The notes: generated by a model from the letters alone, not told the origin. A stretch of 64,000 nt of DNA from Deinococcus aestuarii (GCF_018863415.1 NZ_JAHKSN010000016.1:1-64000); one strand, 5' to 3'; positions 20,093 to 30,656 are shown, counted from the stretch's first letter. Program-made: numbers and translations.

Positions 20093-21670
20093 ATGCCCCC
20101 GCTCCCCGACCCCCGCTCTCCCCTCCTCGCCGCCGCCACCGCCCCGCAGGTCTGGGACCTCCTCGTGATCGGCGGGGGGGCCTCGGGCCTGGGCACCGCC
20201 GTGGAGGCGGCCTCGCGCGGCTACCGCACGCTGCTCTTGGAGGCGCACGACTACGCCAAGGGCACGTCCAGCCGCTCGACCAAGCTCGTTCACGGCGGCG
20301 TGCGTTACCTCGCCCAGGGGAACGTCGGCCTGGTCCGCGAGGCCCTGCGCGAGCGCGGCCTGCTGAAAAAGAACGCGCCGCACCTCGTCCACGACCTCGG
20401 CTTCCTGATCGCCGCGTACACGTGGTGGTCCACCCCCTTTTACGGGATCGGCCTCAAGGTGTACGACGCGCTCGCCGGGCGGCTGAACCTCCAGCCCAGC
20501 CGCCTCGTGAGCCGCGGGGGGGCGCTCGGCAAGGTCCCGACCCTGAAGCGGGACGGGCTCAGGGGCGGGGTCCTGTACTTCGACGGGCAGTTCGACGACT
20601 CGCGGCTGGCGATCACCCTGCTGCGGACCTTCGAGGATCACGGCGGGGTGGCCCTCAACTACGCCCCGGTGACCGGGCTCGTCAAGGAGGGGGGCCGGGT
20701 CGCCGGGGCCCGCTTCCGCGACGGGGAGACCGGGCGGGAGCACGAGGTCCGGGCGCGGGCGGTCGTCAACGCGACGGGCGTCTTCGTGGACGAGGTGCGC
20801 CGGATGGACGACCCCGGGGCGCGCGACATGCTCTCGCCCAGCCAGGGCGTGCACGTGGTCGTGGACCGCCGCTTCCTGCCCGGCGAGAGCGCCCTGATGG
20901 TGCCCCGCACGGACGACGGGCGGGTGCTCTTCGCGGTGCCGTGGCATGGCCGCGTGGTGATCGGCACCACCGACACGCCCGTGCCCGAGGCGAGCCTCGA
21001 ACCCCGGCCGCAGGAGGAGGAGGTCGCGTTCATCCTGGGCACCGCCGCGCGCTACCTCGACCCGGCCCCCACCCGCGCCGACGTGCGCAGCGTGTACGTG
21101 GGCCTGCGCCCGCTCGTGAGAAACGAGAAGACCGACGGGGCGGGCTCCACGGCGGCCCTCTCGCGCGACCACATCATCCGCGTCTCGGACTCGGGCCTGC
21201 TCACCCTGACGGGCGGCAAGTGGACGACCTACCGCCACATGGGCGAGGACACGGTGGACCGCGCCGCCGCCCTCGCCGGGCTGCCGGAGCGCCTGAGCCT
21301 GACGCGGGGCCTGCCCCTGCACGGCTGGAGCCCGCCCGGGGAGACGGCGGGGCGCCCCGATCACCTGCGGGTCTACGGCTCGGACGCGGACGACATCCAG
21401 GCCCTCCCGGGCGCGGACCGGCTGCTCCACCCCGAGCTGCCCTACACCGAGGCGGAGCTGCGCTGGGGCGTGCGCAAGGAGAGTGCGCGCACCGTCGAGG
21501 ACCTGCTCTCGCGCCGCACCCGCGCCCTGCTCCTCAACGCCCGCGCGAGCGTCGAGGCTGCCCCCCGCGCCGCCGCCCTCCTCGCCGAGGAGCTGGGACA
21601 GGGCGAGGCGTGGCGGGAGGCGCAGGTGCGGGCCTACCGGGACCTCGCGCGGGGGTATCTCCTGGCCTGA
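20093..21670 (+). CDS. glpD: Glycerol-3-phosphate dehydrogenase, FAD-dependent
   Basis: The product (525 aa) oxidises glycerol 3-phosphate to dihydroxyacetone phosphate and passes electrons to quinone at the membrane. The FAD-binding motif DLLVIGGGASGLGTAVEAAS lies near residue 20, followed by the family signature SSRSTKLVHGGVRYLAQGN. GLRPLVRN and LLTLTGGKWTTYRHMGEDTV fit the C-terminal half. ATG 20093 is chosen because GAAAGGA precedes it; an upstream in-frame ATG at 20036 would add 19 residues without the family motif. It works with the preceding glpK. Confidence 0.95.
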   Translation: MPPLPDPRSPLLAAATAPQVWDLLVIGGGASGLGTAVEAASRGYRTLLLEAHDYAKGTSSRSTKLVHGGVRYLAQGNVGLVREALRERGLLKKNAPHLVHDLGFLIAAYTWWSTPFYGIGLKVYDALAGRLNLQPSRLVSRGGALGKVPTLKRDGLRGGVLYFDGQFDDSRLAITLLRTFEDHGGVALNYAPVTGLVKEGGRVAGARFRDGETGREHEVRARAVVNATGVFVDEVRRMDDPGARDMLSPSQGVHVVVDRRFLPGESALMVPRTDDGRVLFAVPWHGRVVIGTTDTPVPEASLEPRPQEEEVAFILGTAARYLDPAPTRADVRSVYVGLRPLVRNEKTDGAGSTAALSRDHIIRVSDSGLLTLTGGKWTTYRHMGEDTVDRAAALAGLPERLSLTRGLPLHGWSPPGETAGRPDHLRVYGSDADDIQALPGADRLLHPELPYTEAELRWGVRKESARTVEDLLSRRTRALLLNARASVEAAPRAAALLAEELGQGEAWREAQVRAYRDLARGYLLA

Positions 21671-21828
21671 AGGAACGCTGGAGGGCGGCCGCGCCCCCAC
21701 CTGCCGGGAGGCCTCTAGGATGGGCGGGGCCCGACGCCCCCCTCCACGTTCCCCCAGCAGAAGGGAGTTCCCATGCCCGCATTCGGTCCCCGTCCCCCCA
21801 CCGCCCCGCGCCCCCGTGAGGCGAACGC

Positions 21829-22860
21829 ATGAGCTTTCGGGAGGTCTTCGGCCGTGAGCCCGAGGTCACCGCCAGTGCCCCGGGCCGCGTCAACCTGCTC
21901 GGCGAGCACACCGACTACCAGGGCGGCTTCGTGCTGCCCACCGCCATCCCCCAGCGCGCGACCGTGAGCGTGGCGCGCAGCGGCGGGCGTGAACACCGCC
22001 TCCACAGCGCCAACCTGAACCGGACCCTGACCGTGCCCCCCGGCGAGCGCGGCGAGGACTTCGCCCCCTACGTGATCGGCTGCATCGAGCTGCTGGGCGT
22101 GACGGACGCCCTCGACGTGCACATCGACAGCAACGTGCCGAGCGGGGGCCTCAGCAGCAGCGCGGCGCTGGAGGTCGGCACCCTGCGGGCCCTGCGCGAG
22201 CTGTACGGCCTGGAACAGGACGACGTGGACCTCGCCCTGATCGGCCAGCGGGTCGAGCACGAGTACGTCGGCGTCAAGTCGGGGATCATGGACCAGATGG
22301 CGAGCAGCCTCGCCGACACGGACCACATGCTCTTCCTCGACACCCGCACCCTGGAGCGGCAGGTCTACCCCTTCCCGGCGGGGGCGGAGGTCCTCGTGAT
22401 CGACTCCGGTGTTCCGCGCACCCTGGCGGGCAGCGGCTACAACGAGCGCCGCGCCCAGGTCGAGGAGGCCGCCCGCCTGCTCGGCGTTCCCGAACTGCGT
22501 GACGTGACGGACGTGGCGGTGGTCGAGGCCCTGGGGGACGACCTGCTGCGCCGCCGCGCCCGCCACGTCGTCCTCGAGAACGCGCGGGTGCTGGAAGCCC
22601 TGCACGCCGACGCGGGGCGCTTCGGGGAGCTGATGAACGCCTCGCACGCCAGCCTGAAGGATGACTACGAGGTCTCGCACCCGAAGGTGGACGAACTCGT
22701 GGCCCTTCTCCAGGCCGATCCCCGCGTGTACGGCGCCCGGATGACCGGCGCGGGCTTCGGCGGGGCGCTCGTGGCCCTCGTGCCGCAGGGCGAGGCCGTC
22801 TCCGTCGCGGACGGCGTGCTCGCGCGCTACAGCGGGCAGGGCCAGCGGGTCGTGCCCTGA
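21829..22860 (+). CDS. galK: Galactokinase
   Basis: The product (343 aa) phosphorylates galactose at C1, the first step of the Leloir pathway. The galactokinase signature [19 protein letters not shown] is near residue 20, the GHMP-kinase ATP loop [14 protein letters not shown] near 105, and [12 protein letters not shown] near 150. The C-terminal [17 protein letters not shown] motif is also present. The gene is followed after 49 bases by galE. No galT is seen in the window, so the uridylyltransferase step must be encoded elsewhere if the pathway is complete. Confidence 0.95.
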   Translation: MSFREVFGREPEVTASAPGRVNLLGEHTDYQGGFVLPTAIPQRATVSVARSGGREHRLHSANLNRTLTVPPGERGEDFAPYVIGCIELLGVTDALDVHIDSNVPSGGLSSSAALEVGTLRALRELYGLEQDDVDLALIGQRVEHEYVGVKSGIMDQMASSLADTDHMLFLDTRTLERQVYPFPAGAEVLVIDSGVPRTLAGSGYNERRAQVEEAARLLGVPELRDVTDVAVVEALGDDLLRRRARHVVLENARVLEALHADAGRFGELMNASHASLKDDYEVSHPKVDELVALLQADPRVYGARMTGAGFGGALVALVPQGEAVSVADGVLARYSGQGQRVVP

Positions 22861-22909
22861 GGCCTTGCCCGACATCCACCCCTCTCCCCTTCTCCCCAGA
22901 GGTCCAACC

Positions 22910-23911
<1,002 letters not shown>

Positions 23912-23931
23912 GCGCCCCCGACCCACTCGCT

Positions 23932-23961
23932 CCCCCCGTCGGCGCGGCGGGGGGCTTTTTT
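23932..23961 (+). terminator. Rho-independent terminator after galE
   Basis: CCCCCCG (23932-23938) pairs with CGGGGGG (23948-23954), and CTTTTTT follows at once. It is placed 20 bases after the galE stop and is a textbook intrinsic terminator. Confidence 0.88.
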
Positions 23962-23977
23962 GGAGGTCGTTCGCGGT

Positions 23978-23997
23978 TGCTCGTCACGTGACGAGCA
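23978..23997. promoter_or_regulatory. parS-like palindrome 1
   Basis: A perfect 20-bp palindrome, TGCTCGTCACGTGACGAGCA, lies between the galE terminator and the DsbA-fold gene. The same element recurs at four more sites up to 36.47 kb and flanks parA and parB. A CACGTG core is also found in the widespread chromosomal parS consensus. Identity as the ParB-binding site is inferred from this distribution. Confidence 0.8.
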
Positions 23998-24029
23998 GAT
24001 CGGGCGGCGGAGCGTGGTAGCGTCCGGGC

Positions 24030-24662
24030 ATGACGACTCCCACCCCCGCGACGGACGTGTACTTCGACTTCCTGTGCCCCTTCGCCTGGCGCGGGGTGGA
24101 GCTGGCGGACGTGCTGCGGCAGGAACGGGGGCTCCCCTTCCGGCTGCGGCACTTCTCGCTCGTGCAGGGCAACCACCCCGAGAACCCCGACCGCAAGGCC
24201 CCGACGTGGTGGCTGCACGAGCAGGGCGCCGGGGAGGGCGAGCCCTTCCAGCGGGGCAGCCTGCGCGCCTTTCTCGCCGCCCACGCGGCGACCCGGCAGG
24301 GGGAGGAGGCGGCGTGGCGATTCACCCTCGCCCTCTTCCGCGCCCGCCACGAGCGCAAGGCCGAGCTGGACGAGGAGACGATCCGGGGCGCCGCCGGGGA
24401 GGCCGGGCTGGACCCGGAACAGTTCGCCCGTGACCTCGCGGACGACGCGGCGTTGCGTGACGAGCTGGGCGGCGAGTTGCGGGACGCGGCGGCCCTCGGC
24501 GTCTTCGGCACGCCGACTTTCGCGCTGCCGGAGGGTCAGGCGGCCTACCTGCGTTTTTCCCGCCTGACCCGCGATCCCAACGAGGCGCAGGACCTCTGGA
24601 GCCTGTACGGCGAGGTCCTGCGCTCGGGGGCCGGGATCGAGACGATTAAGCGCCCGCGTTGA
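24030..24662 (+). CDS. DsbA-fold oxidoreductase/isomerase-like protein
   Basis: The product (210 aa) begins TDVYFDFLCPFAWRGVEL, the DsbA/FrnE thioredoxin-fold opening. The usual CxxC is reduced to CPFA, so only the first cysteine (about residue 17) remains and thiol exchange would be monothiol or absent. This pattern is shared with 2-hydroxychromene-2-carboxylate isomerase and glutathione-transferase-kappa relatives. The helical insert spans about 60-140, and the cis-proline region is GVFGTPTFALPEG. TAGCGT lies six bases before the ATG and may be a leaderless -10 box. The substrate is unknown. Confidence 0.78.
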   Translation: MTTPTPATDVYFDFLCPFAWRGVELADVLRQERGLPFRLRHFSLVQGNHPENPDRKAPTWWLHEQGAGEGEPFQRGSLRAFLAAHAATRQGEEAAWRFTLALFRARHERKAELDEETIRGAAGEAGLDPEQFARDLADDAALRDELGGELRDAAALGVFGTPTFALPEGQAAYLRFSRLTRDPNEAQDLWSLYGEVLRSGAGIETIKRPR

Positions 24663-24668
24663 GGGCGG

Positions 24669-26078
24669 TCAATCCCCTCCCGGCACAAGGCTCAGGCGGG
24701 CCCGCAGGTCGCGCACCATCGCGGCCCGCTCGCCGCTGCCCACCCCGCGCAGCACCCGCGCCTTGACCTCCAGGGGGTCCTCGAGCCCCTCGTCGAGCGC
24801 GAGGCGCAGGGCGTCGAGTTCGATGAGCTTCAGGTCATTCCGCAGCAGGAACGTCAGGGTGCGCATGACCTCCTCGACCTGGGCCTCCCGGGACAGGTCC
24901 CGCAGGGCCTCGTCTGCCCCCTCCCCGACTTCCTCCTGAGAGGGCCGTGAAGGGGCCTCGGAACCCTCAGTCGCACTCTGGGTGCGGTCCCGCCTGCGCT
25001 GAGCCTTCTGGGGCCCTTCTGGGGCCAGCACGGGCCCTTCGGGGGAGGCGTACTTCTCCGGATTCTTGAGCAGATCGCTGAAGAAGGCCGGTCGGCTGCG
25101 GGGTTTGTATCCATCCGCCAGGATGGCCTGGTAGCGGGCGAGGGTGTCTTCAACGGCGTCCTCGCCGTGTTCGCGCACGAATTGCAGGGCGCGGGTCTGG
25201 GTGATGCCGATGCCCGCGAGGTCCTCCATCAGCCCCGGGCTGGGGGGGATGAAGGCCTCGCCGAAGGTGTAGTGCAGGTATTTCTTCTTGCCGCGTCCGA
25301 CGTACTCGACGTTTTTCAGGAAGCCCTTTTCGAGGAGTTCCTCGTGGGCGGCGTCGAGGGTGCGCTGGGCCATGCTGGGGCGGTCGGTCACGATCTTGCA
25401 GGCCTGGGCCCACTCCATCAGGCCGACCTGAAAGGTCATCGCCACCCGCTCGGGCTGCTCGGGGTCGCGGCGCTGGGCGTCGAGGAGACGGTAGATGGCC
25501 CGCGTGGGCGGGCGGCCCAGCGTCTGCATGAAGCTCAGGTCGAGCGGCTTGATGTACCCCGAGCGGACGCTGCGCGCGATCTCCTGCGGCAGGGTGATCT
25601 TGAGGATGCTGGAGGCGTCGAGGCGGTCACTCTCGCCTGAAGTGAATTCCAGGCGGTCGATGTACCGGAAGTTCACGTTCGTCCAGCGCCTACGCGGATG
25701 GTCGCGCCAGCCCTCGGCGATGAAGTAGTTCGTGGTGGTCAGCCGTCTCAGGCTCTCGTCGAGGGCGGCGTAGTAACGCCCGCTGTGGTCGAGCCCCGCC
25801 GTCTGAAGGAGCTGATAGGGCGTGCAGGTCACGCTGCCGTCGGCGGGGGCCCCCTGGTCGATGTACAGGTTCACGAGGGCGGCGGTGATGTCGGTGTCGA
25901 TCCCGTGCGGCACCCCGTACTCGGGCATGGCCTGGCAGGTGACCCGGTAGCGCCTTTCGCCGTCCTCCAGCTCCACGCTCCAGTCTCGGTAGCCGGGGGG
26001 GATGCGTTCCTGGACGCTGATCAGGCTCAGCCGGGCGATGTTGAGTTCGTCGAAGCGCTTGATGCCGTTTTCGGCCAC
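24669..26078 (-). CDS. Plasmid-type replication initiator protein
   Basis: The product (469 aa) resembles the RepA-type initiators of deinococcal secondary replicons. It has two winged-helix-like regions over about residues 20-290 (for example FDELNIARLSLISVQERIP and PSMAQRTLDAAHEELLEKGF, with YFIAEGWRDHPRRRWTNVNF). An Arg/Glu-rich, low-complexity C-terminal third follows. The start is taken as GTG 26078, with AGGGGG upstream; open reading continues back to 26450 only because it runs through the iterons, which read as repeated YRTTCAV-type peptides. It is divergent from parA, with the origin between them. Confidence 0.85.
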   Translation of the reverse strand: MAENGIKRFDELNIARLSLISVQERIPPGYRDWSVELEDGERRYRVTCQAMPEYGVPHGIDTDITAALVNLYIDQGAPADGSVTCTPYQLLQTAGLDHSGRYYAALDESLRRLTTTNYFIAEGWRDHPRRRWTNVNFRYIDRLEFTSGESDRLDASSILKITLPQEIARSVRSGYIKPLDLSFMQTLGRPPTRAIYRLLDAQRRDPEQPERVAMTFQVGLMEWAQACKIVTDRPSMAQRTLDAAHEELLEKGFLKNVEYVGRGKKKYLHYTFGEAFIPPSPGLMEDLAGIGITQTRALQFVREHGEDAVEDTLARYQAILADGYKPRSRPAFFSDLLKNPEKYASPEGPVLAPEGPQKAQRRRDRTQSATEGSEAPSRPSQEEVGEGADEALRDLSREAQVEEVMRTLTFLLRNDLKLIELDALRLALDEGLEDPLEVKARVLRGVGSGERAAMVRDLRARLSLVPGGD

Positions 26079-26090
26079 CGGGGACCCCCT

Positions 26091-26146
26091 GTTGTTGTTT
26101 TTAAATCTTTTAAAAGATCTTTTTAAAAGATATGTTGTAACAACAT
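26091..26146. other. AT-rich candidate DNA-unwinding element
   Basis: Fifty-six bases of mostly A and T stand out sharply in this GC-rich window, just upstream of the Rep start. They contain the palindrome ATCTTTTAAAAGAT (26105-26118), a near copy with an extra T (26117-26131), and ATGTTGTAACAACAT (26132-26146). The position between Rep and its iterons is where strand opening is expected. The function is inferred. Confidence 0.65.
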
Positions 26147-26189
26147 CAGGCGGTAGGGCGACTCGCGTCCCAGACGGCCTCCAGAGGGG

Positions 26190-26537
<348 letters not shown>

Positions 26538-26713
26538 GTAGATTTGTTGTTCTATGCGTAAATTCAAGTACGTATTAGGTCCACAACAACGATTGTTCAG
26601 GGCCTGTACGTCTTTCCGAAGTACCCCCAATGGGGGAATGGGCACCAGACGGGCTGGCCTCACCTGTCCGCCCCAAGAGTCGGCGAGCTTCGCTTTTCCA
26701 CCTCTTGCCAAAT

Positions 26714-26732
26714 GGCGCAAGTCGTCCGATAG
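26714..26732 (+). repeat. Isolated iteron copy
   Basis: GGCGCAAGTCGTCCGATAG differs from the iteron consensus at one position and lies about 180 bases beyond the main set, 92 bases before parA. It may be a lower-affinity or regulatory copy linking Rep binding to the parA promoter. Confidence 0.8.
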
Positions 26733-26772
26733 GGGTGGCGCACGGGGCGCGTCTGATCGGGATTTTCCAGCC

Positions 26773-26792
26773 TGCTCGTCACGTGACGAGCG
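26773..26792. promoter_or_regulatory. parS-like palindrome 2, in the parA promoter
   Basis: GCTCGTCACGTGACGAGC (26774-26791) is perfect; the outermost pair is T/G instead of T/A. It lies 32 bases before the parA ATG. TAGGCT at 26811-26816, seven bases from the ATG, looks like a leaderless -10 box, so ParB bound here would cover the upstream promoter and could control parAB. Confidence 0.8.
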
Positions 26793-26823
26793 CGCGGGGT
26801 GACCATCGGGTAGGCTGGGAGAA

Positions 26824-27600
26824 ATGCGGACGCTGACGTTCTTCAACCACGCGGGCGGGGTCATGAAGTCGAGCCTCACCCGCGACGTGGGGTATACCCT
26901 CTCGCAGGCGGGGCTGAGGGTGCTCCTCGTGGACCTCGATCCCCAGGCGAACCTGACCGACTGGCTGGGTGTGAGCGGCGTGACGCGAGAGCAGACGGTG
27001 TACGACACGGCCACCCGGGGCGAGCCCCTCCCCTCCCCCGTCCCCGTGCACGGCCTGCACCTGATCCCCAGCGACGTGTCCCTGGCGCTCGCCGAGGGGC
27101 AGATGATGGGGGTGGTGGGAGCGCACCTGCACCTGCGGCAGGCGCTTCAGGCGGTCGCCGCCGGGTACGACGTGGCCCTGCTCGACAGCCCGCCGAGCCT
27201 GGGGCAGCTCTCGATTCTGGGCGCGCTCGCCGCCGACCACCTGATCGTGCCGGTCCCCACCCGGCAAAAGGGCATGAACGCCCTGGCGGGCCTGAGCGAG
27301 GCGATGGCAACCTACCGCAAGTTGCGCCCGGACCTGACCGTCGCCCTGTACGTGCCCACCCTCTACGACGCCCGGCGCTCGCACGACCGGGAGGCGCTCG
27401 CGGCCCTGCAAGACCTCCTGCGGCCCCTCGCCAGCCCGGTGCCCGACCGGGGCGCGGTGTGGAACGACAGCGCGAGCGCCGGGCAGCCCGTCGGGGTGTA
27501 CGCGCCGGGCTCGCCGGTCCACCGCGACGTGCTGCGGGTAACGGCGGAGATCGCCCGCGCCGCGCACCTCGGCGTGGAGATTCCCGGGGTGGAGGCGTGA
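26824..27600 (+). CDS. parA: ParA-family partition ATPase
   Basis: The product (258 aa) is the motor of replicon partition, acting with ParB and parS. The ParA fold is clear: a P-loop region [20 protein letters not shown] at residues 6-25, [16 protein letters not shown] (switch I), and [12 protein letters not shown] with [18 protein letters not shown]. The P-loop reads AGGVMKS where most ParA proteins have KGGVGKT, so the signature lysine of the deviant Walker A box is replaced while the main lysine is kept. The gene overlaps parB by 4 bases (GTGA) and diverges from the Rep gene. Confidence 0.93.
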   Translation: MRTLTFFNHAGGVMKSSLTRDVGYTLSQAGLRVLLVDLDPQANLTDWLGVSGVTREQTVYDTATRGEPLPSPVPVHGLHLIPSDVSLALAEGQMMGVVGAHLHLRQALQAVAAGYDVALLDSPPSLGQLSILGALAADHLIVPVPTRQKGMNALAGLSEAMATYRKLRPDLTVALYVPTLYDARRSHDREALAALQDLLRPLASPVPDRGAVWNDSASAGQPVGVYAPGSPVHRDVLRVTAEIARAAHLGVEIPGVEA

Positions 27601-28466
27601 CCCGCAAGGCCCGGCCCGCCATCGGCGCCCGCCTGAGCGGGCTGGTGGAGGGGGTGGAGGCGCTGGGGCAACCCGCCTCCACGACCCTGCCGGTGGACTC
27701 GCTGCGTCCGGGTGCCTTCCAGCCACGGGTCTATTTCGCGCCGGAGGCCCTGGAGGAACTCGCCCGCAGCATTCGGGAACAGGGGGTGTTGCAACCCCTC
27801 CTCGTTCGCCCGCTGGGGGGCGGGTACGAGATCGTGGCCGGGGAGCGGCGCTGGCGGGCCGCGCGACTTGCCGATCTGCGCGAGGTCCCGGTCCTCGTCC
27901 GTGACCTCACCGACGAGCAGGCCCGGCTCGCCGCCGCCGTCGAGAACCTGCAACGCGAGAACCTCAATCCCCTGGAGGAGGTGCGCGCCCGGCTCGCGGT
28001 CGCCGCCTCGGCCCTGGGCGTGGCCCCCGAGGAGGCCCCCGCCCGCCTCTTCGCCCTCGACCGCCGCCCCGACGAGGACCCGGCGGCCGTGGCCCGCCTC
28101 GACGCCCTCTTCGGTGCCCTGGGCCGCGAGACGTGGCGCAGCTTCGTGAAGAACCGGGCCGCCGTCCTCAACCTTCCGGAGGACGTGCAGGCGGCCGTTC
28201 AGGAGGGGCTCGACTACCGCAAGGCCCTCGTCGTCGGCCGGGTGGGGGACGGGGCGCGGCGGGCCGAACTTCTCGACCTCGCCCGGCGGGGGGAGACCGT
28301 GCAGGGATTGCGCGAACGGTTGCGCCCCGTCCGGGCGACCGATCCGGCCCAGGAGGTCGCCCGCCGCCTCGCCGACCGCCACACCCTCTCTCGCCTTGAC
28401 GCGGCCCGGCGCCGCAAGGTCGAGCGGCTGCTGCGGCAGATCGGCGAGCTGCTCGACGAGGGGTGA
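27597..28466 (+). CDS. parB: ParB-family centromere-binding protein
   Basis: The product (289 aa) binds parS and loads as a clamp. The start is GTG 27597, inside the parA stop (GTGA), rather than an open frame reaching further back. The N-terminal box II region carries [20 protein letters not shown] at about residues 81-100, the conserved arginine patch used for CTP binding in the family. [20 protein letters not shown] follows, then an HTH region and a basic, helical C-terminal dimerisation domain. A parS-like palindrome begins seven bases after the stop. Confidence 0.95.
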   Translation: MTRKARPAIGARLSGLVEGVEALGQPASTTLPVDSLRPGAFQPRVYFAPEALEELARSIREQGVLQPLLVRPLGGGYEIVAGERRWRAARLADLREVPVLVRDLTDEQARLAAAVENLQRENLNPLEEVRARLAVAASALGVAPEEAPARLFALDRRPDEDPAAVARLDALFGALGRETWRSFVKNRAAVLNLPEDVQAAVQEGLDYRKALVVGRVGDGARRAELLDLARRGETVQGLRERLRPVRATDPAQEVARRLADRHTLSRLDAARRRKVERLLRQIGELLDEG

Positions 28467-28472
28467 GGGGTC

Positions 28473-28492
28473 TGCTCGTCACGTGACGAGCA
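28473..28492. promoter_or_regulatory. parS-like palindrome 3, behind parB
   Basis: TGCTCGTCACGTGACGAGCA is perfect over 20 bp and lies just after the parB stop codon. Confidence 0.85.
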
Positions 28493-28510
28493 AGGGGGAG
28501 GGGGCCGGAG

Positions 28511-29224
28511 TCACCCGTCCTCGTCCGCCGGGGAGCCGCCCAAGGCCGCCTGCGCCGCCTCCATCACCGGGCCGTCTCCCGGCGTCAGCGCGTAGTCGCA
28601 CAGGGCGAGAAAGGCCGTGTCCGAGGGGGAGGCGCTGACCCCGAGCGTGAGCGCGACCTCCTCGCCAAGCTGCGAGAGGACGTAGTTGACGGCGCTCTCG
28701 GGGTTGACCTCACGGGGGAGCATGGTGAGGGCGGCCGGCCCCTCCACCAGCCGCAGCCGTCCCCGGAAGGGGCCCTCGTCCAGCCAGGTCTGCCACTCGC
28801 GGGCCGCCGCCCCCAGGGCGTGCGTGAGGGTGTGGGGATGGGTCAGGGTGACCATCAGGGGTCGGCCATGTCGCTCGTGGAGCTGCGCCTCGGTGCCGAG
28901 TTGAGCCAGCCAGCCGATGTGCTGCGCGGCCTGATGCGCCAGGCGCAGGGCCCCCTCGTATTCGTCCAGCGTCTCGGCGGTCAGGCGGCGCCACGCCGGG
29001 TCCTCCTCGCCGTCCGGGTTCAGCACGACGGCCCCGTGCCTCAGGACCTGCCAGGAGGAGAAGGCCGCCGGGATGTCCAGCAGGCCCTCCTCGTCCAGGC
29101 CCGTGACGGGAACGAGTTCCGCGCCCGAGAGCAGGGCCGCGAGGGTGACCTGGGCGGTGTCTGGCTCCTCCCCGGGGGTGCGCGCGGTGAGGATGCCCTC
29201 GGGATTCACGAAAGCGACGATCAT
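28511..29224 (-). CDS. HAD-like protein, catalytic aspartate apparently missing
   Basis: The product (237 aa) begins MIVAFVNPEGILTART, where HAD phosphatases have a DxDGTL loop; here the nucleophile position is Asn and the second aspartate is Glu. The C-terminal TLGVSASPSDTAFLALCDYA resembles the GDSxxD motif IV of Cof-type HAD enzymes, with the first Asp altered. It may therefore be a non-catalytic relative. The ATG at 29224 is chosen over 29281, which lies within parS 4; TACAGT stands six bases upstream as a possible leaderless -10 box. It converges with parB across parS 3. Confidence 0.55.
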   Translation of the reverse strand: MIVAFVNPEGILTARTPGEEPDTAQVTLAALLSGAELVPVTGLDEEGLLDIPAAFSSWQVLRHGAVVLNPDGEEDPAWRRLTAETLDEYEGALRLAHQAAQHIGWLAQLGTEAQLHERHGRPLMVTLTHPHTLTHALGAAAREWQTWLDEGPFRGRLRLVEGPAALTMLPREVNPESAVNYVLSQLGEEVALTLGVSASPSDTAFLALCDYALTPGDGPVMEAAQAALGGSPADEDG

Positions 29225-29271
29225 GGGCGCACTGTAGAACGAGAGGGTTCCGAAGGGGAGGTGCCCCACAC

Positions 29272-29291
29272 TGCTCGTCACGTGACGAGCA
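29272..29291. promoter_or_regulatory. parS-like palindrome 4
   Basis: TGCTCGTCACGTGACGAGCA is perfect over 20 bp and lies between the HAD-like gene start and the end of the molybdoenzyme gene. Confidence 0.85.
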
Positions 29292-29297
29292 ACCCCT

Positions 29298-30395
29298 TCA
29301 CCGCGGCCGCTCCCGGACCTCCACCTCGACGGGCAGGGGGTGGGTGATCATGTAGCCGCCCCGCGCCGGGTCGTGGGAGGCGGGCTGGGTCCGGCCCCGG
29401 GCGTCGGTGGCGCGGGCGACGAGCGTGTGACGGCCCGGGCAGGTGGGGGTGTGCCACAGCAGGCGCCAGCGCCGCCAGACGTGCGGCGTGGGCGGGTCGA
29501 GGAAGCGGGCGTCCGCCCAGGTCCGCCCGCCGTCCACGCTGACCTCGACCCGCTCCACGGCCGCCTCGCCTGCCCACGCGGCCCCCGCGACCTCGTACAC
29601 GGTGCCGCAGGGCACCTCCTCGTGGGGGGCGGGGCGGGCGACGGCGGCCTTGAGCTGCATGGCCCCGAGGGGCCGGAGCTGGGGCGGCAGACCGTCCCGC
29701 GTATCCCAGTAGGCGTAATCGACCGTCTGGAAATACCCCTGGAAGGGCTCGGCCGTCACCTGGACCGACGTGAGCCACTTGACCGACGCCATGCCGTACC
29801 ACCCCGGCACGACCGCGCGCACCGGGAAGCCGTGGTTGGGGGTCAGCGCCTCCCCGTTCATCCCGTAGGCCAGCAGCACGTCGCCCAGAGCCCGGTCGAG
29901 GGGGACGCTGCGCGCGTAGGCGATCTCGCCGGGGGTCGGCAGCGGGTCGGTCAGCACGCCCCGGTCGGCACCCTCCAGCACGACCTCGCGCGCCGAGTCG
30001 AGGAGCCCGGCCCGTTCCAGCACCTTCGAGAGCGGCACGCCGGTCCACTCGGCCGTGCCCACCGCGCCCAGTTCCCAGGCCACCCCGCGCCGCCGGGGGG
30101 TGAGGAAGACGCGCCCGTTTCCGGCGCACTCCATCGTCGCCGTGAGGGTGCGGGCGGGCAGGGACCGCAGTTCGGCGAGGTCCAGCCGAAAGGGACGGGC
30201 GACCGCTCCGCCCACCGTCAGGCCCCAGCCACCCGCGCTCAGGCGTGGGGTGGGAAAGTGACTGCGGACGTAGAAGCTCGCCGTGGGCGTCACCCGGGGA
30301 CCCAGGTGGCAGAAGGGAAATTCGAGGTTGGGGGGCGACTGCTCGCGGGTGATCAGATAGGGCGCTGGGCCCGGCTCGTGGGGGGATGGTGGCAT
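29298..30395 (-). CDS. Sulfite-oxidase-like molybdopterin enzyme
   Basis: The product (365 aa) matches the oxidoreductase molybdopterin-binding fold of sulfite oxidases and plant nitrate reductase. TATMECAGNGR near residue 85 holds the molybdenum-ligand cysteine, and NHGFPVRAVVPGWYGMASVK near 190 is the family pterin-binding segment. The C-terminal dimerisation domain (VERVEVSVDGGRTWADARF) is immunoglobulin-like. ATG 30395 has AGGAGGG at good spacing and is preferred to the ATG at 30449. There is no twin-arginine signal or haem domain, so it may be cytoplasmic; the electron acceptor is unknown. Confidence 0.88.
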   Translation of the reverse strand: MPPSPHEPGPAPYLITREQSPPNLEFPFCHLGPRVTPTASFYVRSHFPTPRLSAGGWGLTVGGAVARPFRLDLAELRSLPARTLTATMECAGNGRVFLTPRRRGVAWELGAVGTAEWTGVPLSKVLERAGLLDSAREVVLEGADRGVLTDPLPTPGEIAYARSVPLDRALGDVLLAYGMNGEALTPNHGFPVRAVVPGWYGMASVKWLTSVQVTAEPFQGYFQTVDYAYWDTRDGLPPQLRPLGAMQLKAAVARPAPHEEVPCGTVYEVAGAAWAGEAAVERVEVSVDGGRTWADARFLDPPTPHVWRRWRLLWHTPTCPGRHTLVARATDARGRTQPASHDPARGGYMITHPLPVEVEVRERPR

Positions 30396-30656
30396 GAACC
30401 CTCCTGGTGGAAGGAAGTGGGTCGGGGGCTGAGGCGCCCGCGGGGGCATCTTCCCCGGGAGACGCAGCGGGAGGTGGGCGGGTCCGGCGTCCCGGCGGCC
30501 CCCTGATCAGGGACGAGGGCCGCCGTCCTGCTGTGACGAGCAGAGGAGAACGACCGGCACGTGGGACCGTCCCGTCGCCCGGTTTCCCGGAAAAGCGGCG
30601 GGTGCGGTCGAGGCCGGGGGGACCGTGGGCCGCGTGTTCGGGCGCGGCCGGGGGCC
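30396..30656. other. Intergenic region with a deleted parS copy
   Basis: No gene is evident. At 30529-30542, TGCT is joined directly to GTGACGAGCA, exactly the parS palindrome lacking the inner CGTCAC. The upstream region of the molybdoenzyme gene is also here. Confidence 0.4.
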
